Source: Clostridiales bacterium
GTDB taxonomy: Bacteria; Bacillota; Clostridia; Lachnospirales; Lachnospiraceae
DNA: 64,000 nt
NCBI GenBank assembly: GCA_012839295.1
Contig: DUNO01000005.1
Location: 1-64,000, forward strand
Direction: 5' to 3'
Below the pieces are notes generated by a model. It made no database searches and was not told where the DNA came from. It saw nothing but the letters and a program-made list of their open reading frames with translations. The number at the start of each line of letters is the position of its first letter. Position 1 is the first letter of the stretch. Both the position numbers and the translations under genes were made by a program. Of this stretch, positions 63,697 to 64,000 are shown one piece after another.

Positions 63697-64000
63697 ATGG
63701 CAAATAATTATACTAGATTATCAGATACAATTACAGCGCAGGAAGGGACTGCCATCATTACAATTGATGGTCAGAACAGAGAGCTGTTTGAAATATCCAG
63801 CTTGAGAGCACAGCTTGATATGGTTGTCCAGGAAAGAAGAATGCTTGGACACAGGATGACACAGCATAAGGTGACAGGTGTCACAGGTACCGGTTCTGCA
63901 ACCTTATATTTCATGAATAGTGAACAATTAAACCTGGCAATTGATTTTATCAAAAATGGAACACGCAGTAATATCAAACTTAAGGTTAAAAACAATGATC
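63697..64000 (+). CDS. Phage tail tube protein (XkdM-like), partial
   Basis: 101 residues visible, truncated by the window edge. ATG 63697 with AAGGGAGGG upstream. N-terminus MANNYTRLSDTITAQEGTA and QERRMLGHRMTQHKVTGVTGTG match the tail tube (core) family found after the sheath. Polymerises into the inner tube. Confidence 0.9.
   Translation, partial: MANNYTRLSDTITAQEGTAIITIDGQNRELFEISSLRAQLDMVVQERRMLGHRMTQHKVTGVTGTGSATLYFMNSEQLNLAIDFIKNGTRSNIKLKVKNND

Overview
The window is a low-GC Gram-positive chromosome segment centred on the replication origin. Gene order (gyrA-gyrB-recF-yaaA-dnaN-dnaA on the minus strand; rpmH-rnpA-yidD-yidC-jag-mnmE-mnmG-rsmG-parA-parB on the plus strand), AdhE, DUF3881 and DUF4446 proteins, a two-subunit Fe-S fumarase and a TCS-rich, c-di-GMP-rich gene set all point to an anaerobic member of the Clostridia, most likely Lachnospiraceae. 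Strains or species cannot be named from the sequence alone.

Layout. 1-0.9 kb: an rRNA promoter and leader firing off the left edge, a small RDAC-like protein and tRNA-Ser(GCT). 0.9-11.5 kb: fumarase and the dnaA-side replication genes, all minus strand. 11.5-11.8 kb: oriC with a DnaA-box cluster. 11.8-25 kb: the classic rpmH-to-parB arm, with a cytoplasmic DegS/DegU-like two-component pair inserted before parA and three perfect parS sites. 25-35 kb: DUF4446, a Rex-regulated adhE, an HD-GYP protein, DUF3881, an EAL-CBS-GGDEF protein and a chemoreceptor. 35-44 kb: a catabolic cluster (YheO/DauR-like regulator, RidA, carbohydrate-type ABC transporter without its ATPase, ManD/RspA-like dehydratase, D-aminoacylase-like amidohydrolase, and a SelA-like PLP ammonia-lyase carrying an in-frame amber codon). 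44-45.4 kb: tRNA-Arg(CCT) and a chemoreceptor remnant. 45.4-52.3 kb: a complete Pho module (PhoP box, pstSCAB, phoU, phoB-like and phoR-like genes). 52.3-57.2 kb: a coiled-coil membrane protein, DacF-type carboxypeptidase, trmB, trxA and tRNA-Lys(CTT). 57.2-64 kb: a phage-derived locus with lysozyme, XRE/ImmA immunity pair, sigma-like activator, three tandem promoter-hairpin units and contractile-tail genes (tail terminator, sheath, tube), cut by the window edge. No terminase, portal or capsid gene lies between regulator and sheath, so a PBSX/diffocin-like tail particle is plausible.

Most unusual signals. (1) Three tandem ~235-bp units at 60.66-61.29 kb, each with a strictly spaced TATAAT box, a conserved non-TTGACA -35 box and a covarying terminator-like hairpin, next to a region-4-like regulator. 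(2) A dispersed 123-bp imperfect palindrome (16775, 52340 and a decayed copy at 22595) whose arms show compensatory changes. (3) A shared hairpin leader covering the start regions of two unrelated genes, phoB-like and trmB. (4) A 26-residue Cys/Arg-rich microprotein. (5) An apparent D-amino-acid or N-acyl-amino-acid catabolic operon with a nonsense codon in its lyase. (6) parS sites doubling as terminators, and a four-fold Shine-Dalgarno hairpin array before gyrB.
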